A stretch of 64,000 bases of DNA, taken from NCBI RefSeq assembly GCF_000739615.1, contig NZ_BATP01000023.1, positions 230,280 through 294,279 on the forward strand. Reading direction: 5' to 3'. The number at the start of each line of letters is the position of its first letter. Position 1 is the stretch's first letter. This stretch comes from Haloferula sp. BvORR071. GTDB lineage: Bacteria > Verrucomicrobiota > Verrucomicrobiia > Verrucomicrobiales > Akkermansiaceae. The translations under genes and the position numbers were made by a program. The notes beneath the pieces were generated by a model that was not told where the DNA came from, did no database searches, and worked only from the letters and a program-made list of their open reading frames with translations. Positions 7,701 through 15,838 of this stretch are shown in pieces.

Positions 7701-9241
7701 GGGCTGGTCGCCTGGGGCACCGCAGCAATGCCAACGGTAAGCTCGGGGTCACGCATCAAGGGAGTGGCCACAGTGAGTGGCGCTCCTGTGGAATTGAGCA
7801 GCTTCAGTTCGGTAAGCTGCAAGCCGCTGGCATCCACAATCAGATGACCGCGATGGATCTCCGGCAGATACATCCCCTGGGGCTCGGAAAAGATCAGCCC
7901 GATGGTCTCGTGCGACTCTGGCACCAGATCGGCGAGCACCTCCACTTCAAGGGTCGCTTCGCTTGATCCGGCGGGGAAGTTCACGACCTTGTTGATCGCC
8001 ACGTAGTCCACATCCGCAGTCGCGGATCCACCGGCGCTGCGGACACGCACGGAGAGTGGACCATCCGAAGGGCGATCGAGCTTCAAGGTGACTTTCTGTT
8101 TGCCGCCATGGTCCTTGAGATGGATGCCGCCGGGCATGGTCAGGATCGGCCGGGACAGCGCGGGCACGTAGTAGTCCGTGACGTTTTGGCCCTCGGAGAA
8201 GCAGCCCTCCGCAGTGGCGATCAGCTCACCGAAGGGATTGTCGAATAGTGCCGGGCGATCGGGGCTGCCGCGGAATTCCATCTGCCACTGGCCACCCGCA
8301 CCCTTGCGCCACATCTGGAGTTCCGCCCCTCCGGAGCTGACACTTTCCAGATAACCCTGGACCCAGAGTTCATTGCCACGCGCGGTCATATACCTCGGTG
8401 TCTTGATCGCACCCGCCACGCCATCGCCGAGGAAGGTCGATGCGCCGGTGTTTACGTCCATCGCCAGAATCTTGCCGTTCGCGAAGTGGAACTGCGTGTC
8501 GGAAGCGAAGGCATACATCGGATCCGCGACCATGAAGCCGCCCACAGTCGCTTCGCCCTTCTTGGCGGAAGTCGTGGAATCCACCGCGACCAGCTTGTTC
8601 TGGTTCTCCAAGGGATTGTAGAAATGGAAGGCCAGCCAGCCATCTCCGGCCCCGATCAGGTTCAGCGTGGAGAAATTCCCGAGGGCCGAGAGATCGTAGG
8701 TCGATTCGGTGATCGTCCGAGTAGTCGCATTGAAACGCAGCAGCTTGATCGGGCTGCTGAGATATTGGCTGGAAACGATGCAGCCGTCCTCCTGACGCAG
8801 CTCCTTCAACGAAGAGAGGCTGGTCGTCATCGGATAGGAGACAACCAGCTGCTGAGTGGCCACATCCAGCACGCGGAAGTCCTCCGGAAAGGAATCGCCG
8901 TTTTGATCGTTGTAGCCGTAAACAAGACCTTTCGCCACACCCTTGGGTAGGAATCCAGCGGGATAGGTGCTGGTCTGCACGCTCGCGGCGCTGCCATCGA
9001 CCGGCATGGCATAGCGGGAGATCGTGACTTGCCGATTGCCGTCCGCGTAGCTCAGTGCGCGATAAACCGCATGCTGCTCCGCGCCGATAAAGGATTGCAG
9101 GTAATCCGTCGGCACCGTCTGCACCGGCGGATCCATCGGGGGCAGGGCCGCGGCCAAGGCCGGAGCCATCAGCACACAAGCAGCGGAAGCCCGCAGCCAT
9201 GCGGGCGCAGGGAGAGAGAGGAGAGAAGCAAACATGACCAT
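4712..9241 (-). CDS. Very large secreted protein with Calx-beta domain and propeller-like repeats
   Basis: 1,509 residues. A signal peptide (ASAACVLMAPALAAALPP) is followed by repeated beta-rich blocks such as VLDVATQQLVVSYP, LVAVDSTT, VVAIDIPTRETLWEQTA and LYVSAPGKR, resembling PQQ/FG-GAP type beta-propeller blades. A Calx-beta domain lies at about residues 373-470 (VDYVAINKVVNFPAGSSE, LVPESHETIGLIF). Near the C-terminus come acidic segments DHDGNGIADFDDYVANRLNP and DSDGDGLPDWLE, which look like calcium-binding thrombospondin-3/dockerin type repeats, and a final QRFFRVKY strand. It is likely exported and calcium-stabilised; adhesion or surface display is an inference. The start may be the ATG at 9241 or 9235, both after a GAGAG-rich stretch. 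Confidence 0.8.
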   Translation of the reverse strand: MVMFASLLSLPAPAWLRASAACVLMAPALAAALPPMDPPVQTVPTDYLQSFIGAEQHAVYRALSYADGNRQVTISRYAMPVDGSAASVQTSTYPAGFLPKGVAKGLVYGYNDQNGDSFPEDFRVLDVATQQLVVSYPMTTSLSSLKELRQEDGCIVSSQYLSSPIKLLRFNATTRTITESTYDLSALGNFSTLNLIGAGDGWLAFHFYNPLENQNKLVAVDSTTSAKKGEATVGGFMVADPMYAFASDTQFHFANGKILAMDVNTGASTFLGDGVAGAIKTPRYMTARGNELWVQGYLESVSSGGAELQMWRKGAGGQWQMEFRGSPDRPALFDNPFGELIATAEGCFSEGQNVTDYYVPALSRPILTMPGGIHLKDHGGKQKVTLKLDRPSDGPLSVRVRSAGGSATADVDYVAINKVVNFPAGSSEATLEVEVLADLVPESHETIGLIFSEPQGMYLPEIHRGHLIVDASGLQLTELKLLNSTGAPLTVATPLMRDPELTVGIAAVPQATSPEKICIWDNASGALRGITSVPVFGLFESAAEFLSTPDSIEVQYLQNGNIILARLNRQTGAVLSSASFPIPGFIRDIVLLGGGRALVSYSPSGNSSDWAARTIAIGGPAGGTAFPNPPPHSNGNDPTFISDGRYLIASWGSHSLSSQTAGFLGVFDPATLAPVWQMQLGNYAYATPIAIRGDMFLFGATGRVVAIDIPTRETLWEQTAEFDAGAVGDSIWYGGGYDPKAYDLATGALIDGPDYLAETTSAIEQVAVDGSGGIVLRDYEVVPIPGSMDTGLRFRLRLLSDRRTRPAVQLINQAVEQSHDGASFALYAVEKTNVPVQVSLYHLDANSTAYAKMTLDPNPVSLPMDGSTVGVPYRVQPDNGPIHRPEFRIGAKIEAPGIPPLTGMKILPMVSGIPIAAAHLGTVVATTPAGAGNPKLFGIRANDGKLAAYSGNPYGLFLPGPTHRVDVIDAASGNLLRRISDPVPLSNRMFGINAIAQGDKVLIISRVAGGETGTAEIFSISTGQPLAVLTYKGKLPGFGETLASNANYFAIGIPGMDLGKPAGSQVEVFRWADFKSAFRKAGGKNSGLGTGLVFKGDLLYVSAPGKRPPGKSIDYTKGKVFGFKIGAKAKGKLPLPTGTSGELAAGDSSLIVGNELHLRAYDWSTMQMKWSQPFKGNFMSYQGPIGAGSGMVSMRSLRDLILLSESDGSHAATARFSTEFDNEAYGDLFGAEIVGDSVFTLQDGVVTKWPKTALGDFSSWRYFQGLRLAQAGPKEDHDGNGIADFDDYVANRLNPAAPFATAVHENGKVRVDSAVLPPPDVLVVVEAEIEPGLWRAIAWREGHHGWTGPGAAPAAGSLLVDLPADSIAQPALRLRYLPSASFGAAWGGGQWPPEDRLEESGFAAKAFAAVADSDGDGLPDWLEAQLGVQAGGAPLGLISGPAGSGVCFLRPRDGSAAFDVESSADLQVWQSVKDDPGVEIGVVLENDQHERVTIRGKAGVGQRFFRVKY

Positions 9242-9328
9242 CGCCGGAGAGCCTTTGGGCGCGGAGGCTTCCCGAGACGAGTTATCTGGTCGATGTTATA
9301 GGTCCTCTTCGCGGAAAATTCACAGAAA

Positions 9329-9347
9329 AGCCCGCTAAAAGGGCAAA
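9329..9347 (-). terminator. Weak terminator-like hairpin after hom
   Basis: On the minus strand GCCC-TTTTAGC-GGGC is followed by TTTTC, 28 bp past the hom stop. The stem is only 4 bp, so the call is tentative. Confidence 0.35.
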
Positions 9348-9374
9348 TTGCAAACGTCCTCCGCCCTCCTCTGC

Positions 9375-10688
9375 TTAAAGCTTCTCAATCCGGAAAACCA
9401 CCGGCGCGCTGTTGATGCAATCCAGCGCCTCCACCTTCGCGAGCGTCTCTTGCAAGAGCCCGAAGTTGCAGGTGTGCAGAATGAAGACCATATCGAGGAA
9501 AGCCGCGTCCGGTTGATCCGGCTTCACCGGTGAATGCGTGCCGGAAATACCGATGCCCGCATCCGCCAACACCCGAGCAACCTCAGCGATCACGCCCGGG
9601 CGGTCGGTCACGTCGAAGCGCACGTAATACGCCGTCTCGGTATCTTCCACCGGCAGCAGGGTGCCGTTCTCGCGATAGGGCAGGAAACCGCGGTGCCCGG
9701 TCGGCTGGCGCAATGAGCGAGCCGTCTCCACCAAGTCCGCAACCACCGATGAGGCGGTCGGATCCTGGCCCGCACCGCGTCCGTAAAAGAGCGATTCACC
9801 GGCGGCATCACCGTGCACCGCCACCGCATTGAAGACCCCATGCACGCTGGCGAGGATGTGAGTCTTGGCGATGAACGAAGGCTGCACCCGCAACTCCACC
9901 GCGCCATCCGGATGCTCGCGGACCACCGCCAGCAACTTGACGACATAGCCGAGGCGCGTCGCGAAATCGATGTCGATCGGACGGACCTGCTCGATCCCCG
10001 CAACGTGGACCTTCGCCGGATCGATCGGAAAGCCATAGGCCAGCGTGGCCAGCAGGATCGCCTTGTGGGCGGCATCCCAGCCATTCACGTCCAGCGCCGG
10101 ATCAGCCTCGGCATAGCCCAGTGCCTGGGCCTCGGCGAGCGCGGCGGAGAATTCCAGACCCGCAGTCGTCATCCGCTCGAGGATGTAGTTCGAGGTCCCA
10201 TTGATGATCCCGGTGATCGAGTGGATGCGGTTGCCGATGAAGGACTCCTGCACCGTCTTGATGATCGGGATGCCCCCGGCGACCGCAGCTTCGAAATGGA
10301 TCGGCGCGTCGTGTTCCTTCGAGAGAGCGAAAAGCTCGACGCCACGCTCGGCGAGCAAGGCCTTGTTGCCCGTGACCACCGGCTTCCCGGCCTTCAGCGC
10401 CGCCGCCACGATCTCAAAGGCATCCGTGGTGCCGCCGATCAGCTCGACGACAATATCCACTGCCGGGTCCTCGACCACTTCCTTCCAGGAAGTCGTCAGT
10501 TTCTCCGCAGGCAAGTTGACAGGCCGCACCTTCGCGAGGTCGCGCACCAGCACCTTCGCCACCTCCAGATTTACCAGACCACCCGTGCGGTCACAGATCA
10601 GGCCCGCATTGCGTTCCAATGCCAGCACCACGCCGGAACCGACGGTGCCAAGTCCAGCGAGCCCGATACCAAGGGAAGAACACTTCAC
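9375..10688 (-). CDS. hom: Homoserine dehydrogenase
   Basis: Reduces aspartate semialdehyde to homoserine, the branch point towards threonine and methionine. The N-terminal NAD(P) site is GLAGLGTVGSG. The catalytic domain carries VVTGNKALLAERG and NGTSNYILERMTTAGLEFSAALAEAQ, both family signatures. The C-terminal ACT domain (YYVRFDVTDRPGVIAEVARVL) suggests feedback control by an amino acid. I prefer the GTG at 10688 (437 residues, close to the family's usual start); the GTG at 10715 would add nine residues. It follows the histone-like gene on the same strand by about 85 bp. Cytoplasmic. Confidence 0.93.
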   Translation of the reverse strand: MKCSSLGIGLAGLGTVGSGVVLALERNAGLICDRTGGLVNLEVAKVLVRDLAKVRPVNLPAEKLTTSWKEVVEDPAVDIVVELIGGTTDAFEIVAAALKAGKPVVTGNKALLAERGVELFALSKEHDAPIHFEAAVAGGIPIIKTVQESFIGNRIHSITGIINGTSNYILERMTTAGLEFSAALAEAQALGYAEADPALDVNGWDAAHKAILLATLAYGFPIDPAKVHVAGIEQVRPIDIDFATRLGYVVKLLAVVREHPDGAVELRVQPSFIAKTHILASVHGVFNAVAVHGDAAGESLFYGRGAGQDPTASSVVADLVETARSLRQPTGHRGFLPYRENGTLLPVEDTETAYYVRFDVTDRPGVIAEVARVLADAGIGISGTHSPVKPDQPDAAFLDMVFILHTCNFGLLQETLAKVEALDCINSAPVVFRIEKL

Positions 10689-10772
10689 GCCCCGAGCTTC
10701 GGCGCGGACTGCCACCGGGAAAAGCGCAAAGCGGGTCAGGATGGCACCGTGCCCACAAACCCGTCCCGCTGA

Positions 10773-11093
10773 TCAATCCTCTTCGGTCTTCTCCGCCGCC
10801 AGCCAATCCCCGAGCTGGTCACCATGCTCGCCCTTCTCCACCCGGCTCTTGTAGTTGAGATAGGCGGCCTTTGCGACGTCCTTGGCCTTCGGTGCAGCGG
10901 TCTTGCCCTTCGCGGCCGACTTGGTGGGGGCAGGAGCCTCCACCTTCGCGACCGGAGCAGGGGCAGGAGCCTCACTTTTGGCCGCCTTTCCCGCGGCTTT
11001 TTTGGCAGGAGCTTTCTTCGCGGCCTTCTTGGCAGCAGGAACTTCGGAAGCGGCTTTGGCGGCCGCCTTCTTTGCAGCTTTCTTGGCAGGCAT
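10773..11093 (-). CDS. Histone H1-like Lys/Ala-rich protein
   Basis: 106 residues from the ATG at 11093. The first 70 are low-complexity AKKA/PAKKA-type repeats rich in Lys, Ala and Pro, as in bacterial histone-H1-like DNA-binding proteins. The last 35 are different and structured (AKAAYLNYKSRVEKGEHGDQ, then LGDWLAAEK); this ending is reminiscent of DUF2934-type tails (Y...G...DWL.AE). It probably binds DNA or RNA through the basic part. It is divergent from the OmpA-domain gene and upstream of hom. The repeats make the exact fold unpredictable. Confidence 0.7.
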   Translation of the reverse strand: MPAKKAAKKAAAKAASEVPAAKKAAKKAPAKKAAGKAAKSEAPAPAPVAKVEAPAPTKSAAKGKTAAPKAKDVAKAAYLNYKSRVEKGEHGDQLGDWLAAEKTEED

Positions 11094-11183
11094 CGCCCGA
11101 ATTCCAGCACGGCGGGTGCCAAGCAGCAAGATCGATCGCAAGCCGGTGATTGTCAGGCAGGCCGCCCGGCGTATAGTCCGGCC

Positions 11184-12536
11184 GTGGAAAACAGCTACGG
11201 ATGGCGCAGCTCGCGCGAGAGCACACCGATCCGCCTGCCCGGCCCGGATAATATGGGCTGGTGGGTGGCGGTAGCCTTCTTCGTGGCCGTGATCCTCCAC
11301 GTCGGCGCGTTCTACTTCCTGAGCTCCATCAAAATCGCCCGCGCCATCCTGCCCGGTGACGAAATCTCCACACAGCCGGTGGCCCAGGAACCGGTGGAAG
11401 TCCTGCCGCCGGAGAAGGACATGATGATCCCGAAGGAAGTGGAAACCCCGCCTCCACCCACCGCTGCCGCCCTGCTCGATGAACTGGACGCGCTTACCAA
11501 GCTGCCGAAGGATACCGAGATGGAACTCAAGCCGGAGATCAAGGAGCCCGAATTCGCGGTGCGCCTTGAGAATCCCGCCATGGCCGGTGACCCGCAGGGC
11601 ATCGTGGTCGATCCTGCCGCGGGCATCGACCTGAGCACCTCGATGAAGGAGCTCGGCAAGACCGCCAACAACCTGCCGCTCGCCGCAGAATCCCAGATCA
11701 TCGTCGATCCCGGTGCGAGCATGGTGGATGAATCCAACCTCAACCGCTTCGCCGAGGACCTCCTCAAGAAGGGCGCGGGCGGCAAAGTGGATGCCGGCAC
11801 GCTCGATGGTGTGGTGACTCTCCAGGACATGGTCGGCCTCTCGCCGGACGTACTGGTCGGCAAGAAGACGATGCTGCCCAGTGACCTACTCTTCGAATAC
11901 GATAGCGCCGAGTTGCGCCAGAGCGCCAAGGTCGGGCTGATGAAGCTGGCGCTGATTATCGACCGCAATCCCGGGCTCTACTGCTGGATTGAGGGCTACT
12001 CCGACCTCTTCGGTGGCGAGTCCTACAATCTCTCGCTTTCCCAACGCCGCGCCGAAGCGGTGAAGGCCTACTTGGTCAGCTCGCTGCGCATGAATGGCGA
12101 CAGGATCGTTCCCCGCGGCTACGGCATGGCTCGCCCGCTTGTCGGCTCCGGCAACGTGGAGGAGCAGGCTCCCAACCGCCGCGTGGAAATCCGCATGCGC
12201 CGCAATCAGCCGCCGACTCAAAGCACGGGACAACCCCAAGCTCAAGGCCAAGGCACCCCGGTAAAGCCGCAGCCCGCACCCGTGGTGGTGAAGCCGATGC
12301 GCGCCCTGCCGGTGGAAGAGGAAACCCACACGCCTGCCCCCGCTCCGCCGCCGCAGCGCACTCGACCCCAAACGCAGACCCCACCCAAGGCTCAGCCGGT
12401 GGAGGAAACGCCACCACCGCGCGCCAAGCCGAAGCCCGCTCCCAAGGCCCAGCCGGTGGAAGAAGAAGAGCAGGCACCCAAGGCCGAGGAAGTGGTCGAG
12501 GAGCCCCAGCGCGCCGAGCCGGTCGAGGAGGAGTAA
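11184..12536 (+). CDS. OmpA-domain protein with N-terminal membrane anchor and Pro/Glu-rich tail
   Basis: 450 residues from the GTG at 11184; the ATG at 11253 is an alternative just before the membrane helix (WWVAVAFFVAVILHVGAFYF). A long linker follows, then an OmpA/MotB-type peptidoglycan-binding domain at about 230-341: LLFEYDSAELRQSAKVGL, GYSDLFGGESYNLSLSQRRA, PNRRVEIRMRRN. The last 110 residues are Pro/Glu-rich, with repeated KAQPVEE and ALPVEEE units. The topology puts the OmpA domain in the periplasm, held by an inner-membrane helix, like MotB or TolR/Pal bridging proteins. There is no beta-barrel. Role in envelope integrity inferred. Confidence 0.82.
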   Translation: MENSYGWRSSRESTPIRLPGPDNMGWWVAVAFFVAVILHVGAFYFLSSIKIARAILPGDEISTQPVAQEPVEVLPPEKDMMIPKEVETPPPPTAAALLDELDALTKLPKDTEMELKPEIKEPEFAVRLENPAMAGDPQGIVVDPAAGIDLSTSMKELGKTANNLPLAAESQIIVDPGASMVDESNLNRFAEDLLKKGAGGKVDAGTLDGVVTLQDMVGLSPDVLVGKKTMLPSDLLFEYDSAELRQSAKVGLMKLALIIDRNPGLYCWIEGYSDLFGGESYNLSLSQRRAEAVKAYLVSSLRMNGDRIVPRGYGMARPLVGSGNVEEQAPNRRVEIRMRRNQPPTQSTGQPQAQGQGTPVKPQPAPVVVKPMRALPVEEETHTPAPAPPPQRTRPQTQTPPKAQPVEETPPPRAKPKPAPKAQPVEEEEQAPKAEEVVEEPQRAEPVEEE

Positions 12537-12624
12537 AGCGTCCAGCTCTCCGCGCCCCTGCGCTCGCTCTCCGATAAGGAATACCCACCCTTGACCCCGC
12601 CGTCAGCGGCGTTATCCCCGGGGC

Positions 12625-13428
12625 GTGCAGCCGCTCGATCCGCCAGCCAAGCCCGGAGCCATCCTCTCCTTCGATTTCGATGGCACCCTGCACCACCCGG
12701 CCGACGAGCCACCAGTAAGCCCACGCCTGTTCCGGACGTTGGAGCGCCTGCGCCGCGACGAGGGCGCCCTTTGGGGCATCAATACCGGCCGCTCCATCGC
12801 CCACGTGATCGAGGGCCTGGTGGAAAGCGGCTTTCCCTTCACCCCGGACTGGGTAGTCGCCCGCGAGCGCGAGATTTGGTTGCCGCAGCCGAATGGCCGC
12901 TGGTCGCCGTTGCAACCGTGGAACCAGTCCTGCGAGGACGAGCTCAAGTCTTTCTTCATCGAAGTCCGCAGTATTCTCGACCTGATCCGCCGCGATGTGG
13001 AGGAACACACCGGTGCCACCTGGATCGAGCAACCCGGAGACCCCGCCGGCTTGGTCGCGCGCACGGAGGAGGAGATGGCTTGGATCATGCAGCGCGTGGA
13101 ATCCCACGCCAACGGCAACCCTTTCCTCGGCTGGCAGCGCAATTCCATCTGGCTGCGCTTCGGCCACAAGAAGTACCAGAAAGGTAGTAGCCTGGCGGAA
13201 GTCGCGCGCCACTTCGGTCTTGATGCCAGCAGCACCTTCGCGATCGGCGACAGCCACAACGACTTCGAGATGCTCAGCCCCGGCGCCGCCGCCATGTTCG
13301 CATGCCCGGGAAATGCTGTGGCGGACATTCGAGAGCACGTCCTCGCCGGCGGCGGCCATGCTTGCACCGCTACCCACAGCCTCGGCTGCGTGGAAGCTCT
13401 GGAGAAGTTCTTCGGCGGACCGGTGTAG
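12625..13428 (+). CDS. HAD-superfamily hydrolase (class IIB, Cof-like)
   Basis: 267 residues starting at a GTG at 12625. HAD motif I is SFDFDGTL (nucleophile Asp and acid Asp), motif II is the Thr in INTGRS, a Lys for motif III lies near FGHKKYQKG, and motif IV is IGDSHNDFEM. The alpha/beta cap between motifs II and III and the GDSxND pattern place it in the Cof/sucrose-phosphatase-like group, which dephosphorylates sugar phosphates or cofactors. The substrate cannot be told. The start overlaps no neighbour, and the spacing to the OmpA gene is 88 bp. Confidence 0.85.
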   Translation: MQPLDPPAKPGAILSFDFDGTLHHPADEPPVSPRLFRTLERLRRDEGALWGINTGRSIAHVIEGLVESGFPFTPDWVVAREREIWLPQPNGRWSPLQPWNQSCEDELKSFFIEVRSILDLIRRDVEEHTGATWIEQPGDPAGLVARTEEEMAWIMQRVESHANGNPFLGWQRNSIWLRFGHKKYQKGSSLAEVARHFGLDASSTFAIGDSHNDFEMLSPGAAAMFACPGNAVADIREHVLAGGGHACTATHSLGCVEALEKFFGGPV

Positions 13429-13465
13429 GGATAGAACCCAGCGGAGGGCTAGCACTCCACATACG

Positions 13466-14062
13466 CTACCCCTTCGACTGGTGCACCGCATAGCGGATTG
13501 CCAGCAAACGGATCGTCACGATAAGTGCGGTGGTGACGCCCACCACCACACCCTCGGGCCAGCCTAACAGATCCATCCCGAGCAAGGCCAGCCCGCCAAT
13601 GATGCTGGCCGTCGCATAGATCTCCCTCCGCAAGATCAGCGGGATCTGGTTCCGCAGCACATCGCGCAGCAGACCGCCGAAAGTCGCGGTAATCACCCCA
13701 AGCGCGAGAGAGGACCACCAGGGCAAGCCATGCGCCTGCGAGATCCGGATCCCCGTCACGGTGAAAAGGCCCAGGCCGATCGCATCAAACAGGGAGACCA
13801 CCCGGTGCACCTTCTTCCACCACGCCGCACCGGCGAGCGCCGCCAGCGTCCCCGCCGTCGCCAGACCGAAGATCCGCGGATCCTTCAGGAACTGCGGCGG
13901 CACATCGCCAATCAGCACACTGCGGATCATCCCACCGCCGGCTCCGGTCAGGAAAGCCAGTACGAACATCCCGAACCAATCCATCGCCCGCTCCCGCGCC
14001 GCCAGCGCGCCGGAGAGACAGAAGACGAAGGTCCCGAGGATTTCCCAGATATCGAGCAGCAC
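13466..14062 (-). CDS. TRIC/UPF0126-family membrane channel protein
   Basis: 198 residues with about seven membrane helices and two glycine-rich repeats, LTGAGGGMIRSVLIGDVPP and TATFGGLLRDVLRNQIPL. These are the two signature halves of the UPF0126 (bacterial TRIC) family, in which related proteins form trimeric cation channels or, in some cases, carry small solutes. The start is a GTG at 14062. It is convergent with the HAD gene. The TTA codon in DLLGW lies in the CTGTTAG context seen repeatedly in this window. Confidence 0.88.
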   Translation of the reverse strand: MLLDIWEILGTFVFCLSGALAARERAMDWFGMFVLAFLTGAGGGMIRSVLIGDVPPQFLKDPRIFGLATAGTLAALAGAAWWKKVHRVVSLFDAIGLGLFTVTGIRISQAHGLPWWSSLALGVITATFGGLLRDVLRNQIPLILRREIYATASIIGGLALLGMDLLGWPEGVVVGVTTALIVTIRLLAIRYAVHQSKG

Positions 14063-14127
14063 GCAGCAACACTAACAGGCCAGCGGCGGAACCTCAAGGT
14101 AGCGGAACGGCAGTCGTTTAAGGCGAC

Positions 14128-14273
14128 TTCCGGTAGGGCTGACTTTCGGTAGGGCTGCCTGGCCTCAGGCAGCCGCGGGCGATCCGCGCGGACCTCAGCA
14201 GTCTTCTACGCTCTCGGATGATCCCCTCATCGCTCGCGGCGCGCTGAGGCCAGCTCGCCCTACCGGAAACACC
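14128..14273. repeat. Intergenic palindromic repeat with inverted ends
   Basis: The left end (about 14129-14176) has two tandem copies of a CGGTAGGGCTG unit followed by CTGGCCTCAG. The right end (about 14246-14272) reads as the reverse complement, CTGAGGCCAG...GCCCTACCGG. The imperfect inverted arms enclose about 70 bp. It fills the gap between the TRIC gene and glpD and holds no ORF. Its form suggests a REP- or MITE-like element. Confidence 0.6.
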
Positions 14274-14275
14274 CA

Positions 14276-15838
14276 CTACCCCGTGCTCGCCGGATCCCCG
14301 AACACATACCCCCGCGCCAACGCCGTAAACTCACTCGTCTGCGTCCATTCCCACGAGCTCCCCTTCCCCAACTCCTCCGCCAAGATCCGCGCGGCCGCCG
14401 GGGCCGCAGCAATCGCCGACCGCGCATCCAGCAGCAAACACCGGCTCCGCCGCGCCAGCACATCCTCCACAGTCCGCGCCATCTCCATCCGCGCATGCCA
14501 GCGCACTTCGCCCACCGTCAACTCCAGCGCTGGATGCACCTTCTGGGTCTCGCCAAGTTCACGAATCGCGGCGGCATCGCTGCCGTAGAACCGCAAGTGC
14601 TTCTCCTCGATCAACTCGGTCGTCGCGCCATGAATCGGCAGATCCTCGGTGCGGCACGCGCGCTTCTCCAGTCCTGCAACTTGCTCGGCCCGCCCGATCA
14701 CATCCTCCGCCATCTTCCGGTAGGTCGTCCACTTGCCGCCGGTGATCGTGATCAGCCCGCTCTCCGCCACCAGGATCGTATGATCGCGCGATAGGCTCGC
14801 GGTCTTCAGCCCCTCACCCGACTTCACCAGCGGCCTCAATCCCGCGAAGACACTCAGCACATCCTCCGGCCTCGGATCGCGCGTCAGATACTGCGCCGTA
14901 TGGATCATGATAAAGGCGATCTCCTCCGGCAGCGCGCGCGGCTCCAGCGACCTCTCGCGCAGGGGGGTATCAGTGGTACCCACCACCACACGGTCATGCC
15001 ACGGCACCGCGAAAAGCACCCGCCCATCCGCCGTGCGCGGAATCATCATCGCCGAGTCTCCCGGCAAGAAATCCTTCGGCAACACCAGGTGCACGCCCTG
15101 ACTCACCGCCACGATGTCCTTCGCCTCTGGATCATCACCGCGCCGCAACTCGTCCACGAAGATTCCGGTAGCATTGATCACGCAGCGCGCACGGATCGTG
15201 AAGCGCCGCCCGGTCTCCGTGTCCTTGGCTTCAATGCCGCAGACCTTGCCCGCCTCATCCTTCACCAGCGCGGTGCACTTCACATGGTTCGCCAGCTTCG
15301 CGCCATGATCGTCCGCGCTCATCGCCAGGTGAACCGCCAGCCGCGCATCGTCGAACTGCCCGTCATGATAGATCACCCCACCTGTTAGACCATCGGGCTC
15401 GATCGTCGGAATCCGTTCCAACGTCTCTTCCCGCGACAGTCCATGGCTCGGCCCGAAACCCAGTTTCCCGGCAAGCCCATCATAGACCTTCATCCCGATC
15501 CCGTAGAAAGGCCCCTCCCACCAGTGGTAGGTCGGAATCACGAAGGCGAGATCACGCACCAAGTGCGGCGCATTCTTCGCCATCCGCCCGCGCTCATGCA
15601 GGGCATCCATCACCAGCGGGATGTTTCCCTGCTTGAGATAGCGCACGCCGCCGTGCACCAGCTTCGTCGACCGCGAGGAAGTGCCCTTCGCGAAATCTTC
15701 CTGCTCCACCAGCGCCACCCGGTGCCCGCGCGATGCAGCATCCACCGCCGCGCCCAGCCCACTGGCGCCGCCGCCCACGATGCAAATATCGAAGTCTCCC
15801 GACTCCAAGGCGGCGAGATGCTCAGTTCGCGTCATCAT
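14276..15838 (-). CDS. glpD: Glycerol-3-phosphate dehydrogenase, FAD-dependent
   Basis: Oxidises sn-glycerol-3-phosphate to dihydroxyacetone phosphate at the inner membrane, passing electrons to quinones. 520 residues. The FAD Rossmann motif is [19 protein letters not shown] near residue 20, followed by [17 protein letters not shown], diagnostic of the GlpD family. Further on are TDTPL and [14 protein letters not shown], and the C-terminal DAO_C cap is present. The start (15838 or 15835) overlaps the end of glpK, with an AAAGGA site inside glpK, so the two genes form a coupled operon for glycerol use. Confidence 0.95.
   Translation of the reverse strand: MMTRTEHLAALESGDFDICIVGGGASGLGAAVDAASRGHRVALVEQEDFAKGTSSRSTKLVHGGVRYLKQGNIPLVMDALHERGRMAKNAPHLVRDLAFVIPTYHWWEGPFYGIGMKVYDGLAGKLGFGPSHGLSREETLERIPTIEPDGLTGGVIYHDGQFDDARLAVHLAMSADDHGAKLANHVKCTALVKDEAGKVCGIEAKDTETGRRFTIRARCVINATGIFVDELRRGDDPEAKDIVAVSQGVHLVLPKDFLPGDSAMMIPRTADGRVLFAVPWHDRVVVGTTDTPLRERSLEPRALPEEIAFIMIHTAQYLTRDPRPEDVLSVFAGLRPLVKSGEGLKTASLSRDHTILVAESGLITITGGKWTTYRKMAEDVIGRAEQVAGLEKRACRTEDLPIHGATTELIEEKHLRFYGSDAAAIRELGETQKVHPALELTVGEVRWHARMEMARTVEDVLARRSRCLLLDARSAIAAAPAAARILAEELGKGSSWEWTQTSEFTALARGYVFGDPASTG

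Noticed and set aside
5330..7966. Two long plus-strand open frames (465 and 393 codons) opposite the giant gene
   Set aside because: They are antisense frames of the Calx-beta gene; their translations have no domains and are low-complexity. A GC-rich genome opens such frames by codon bias.
9813..10772. Plus-strand open frame of 319 codons opposite hom
   Set aside because: Antisense to homoserine dehydrogenase; the translation has no known features.
12076..13491. Minus-strand open frame of 471 codons opposite the OmpA and HAD genes
   Set aside because: It spans two genes that have clear domains on the other strand; the composition is Arg/Ala/Pro-rich shadow.
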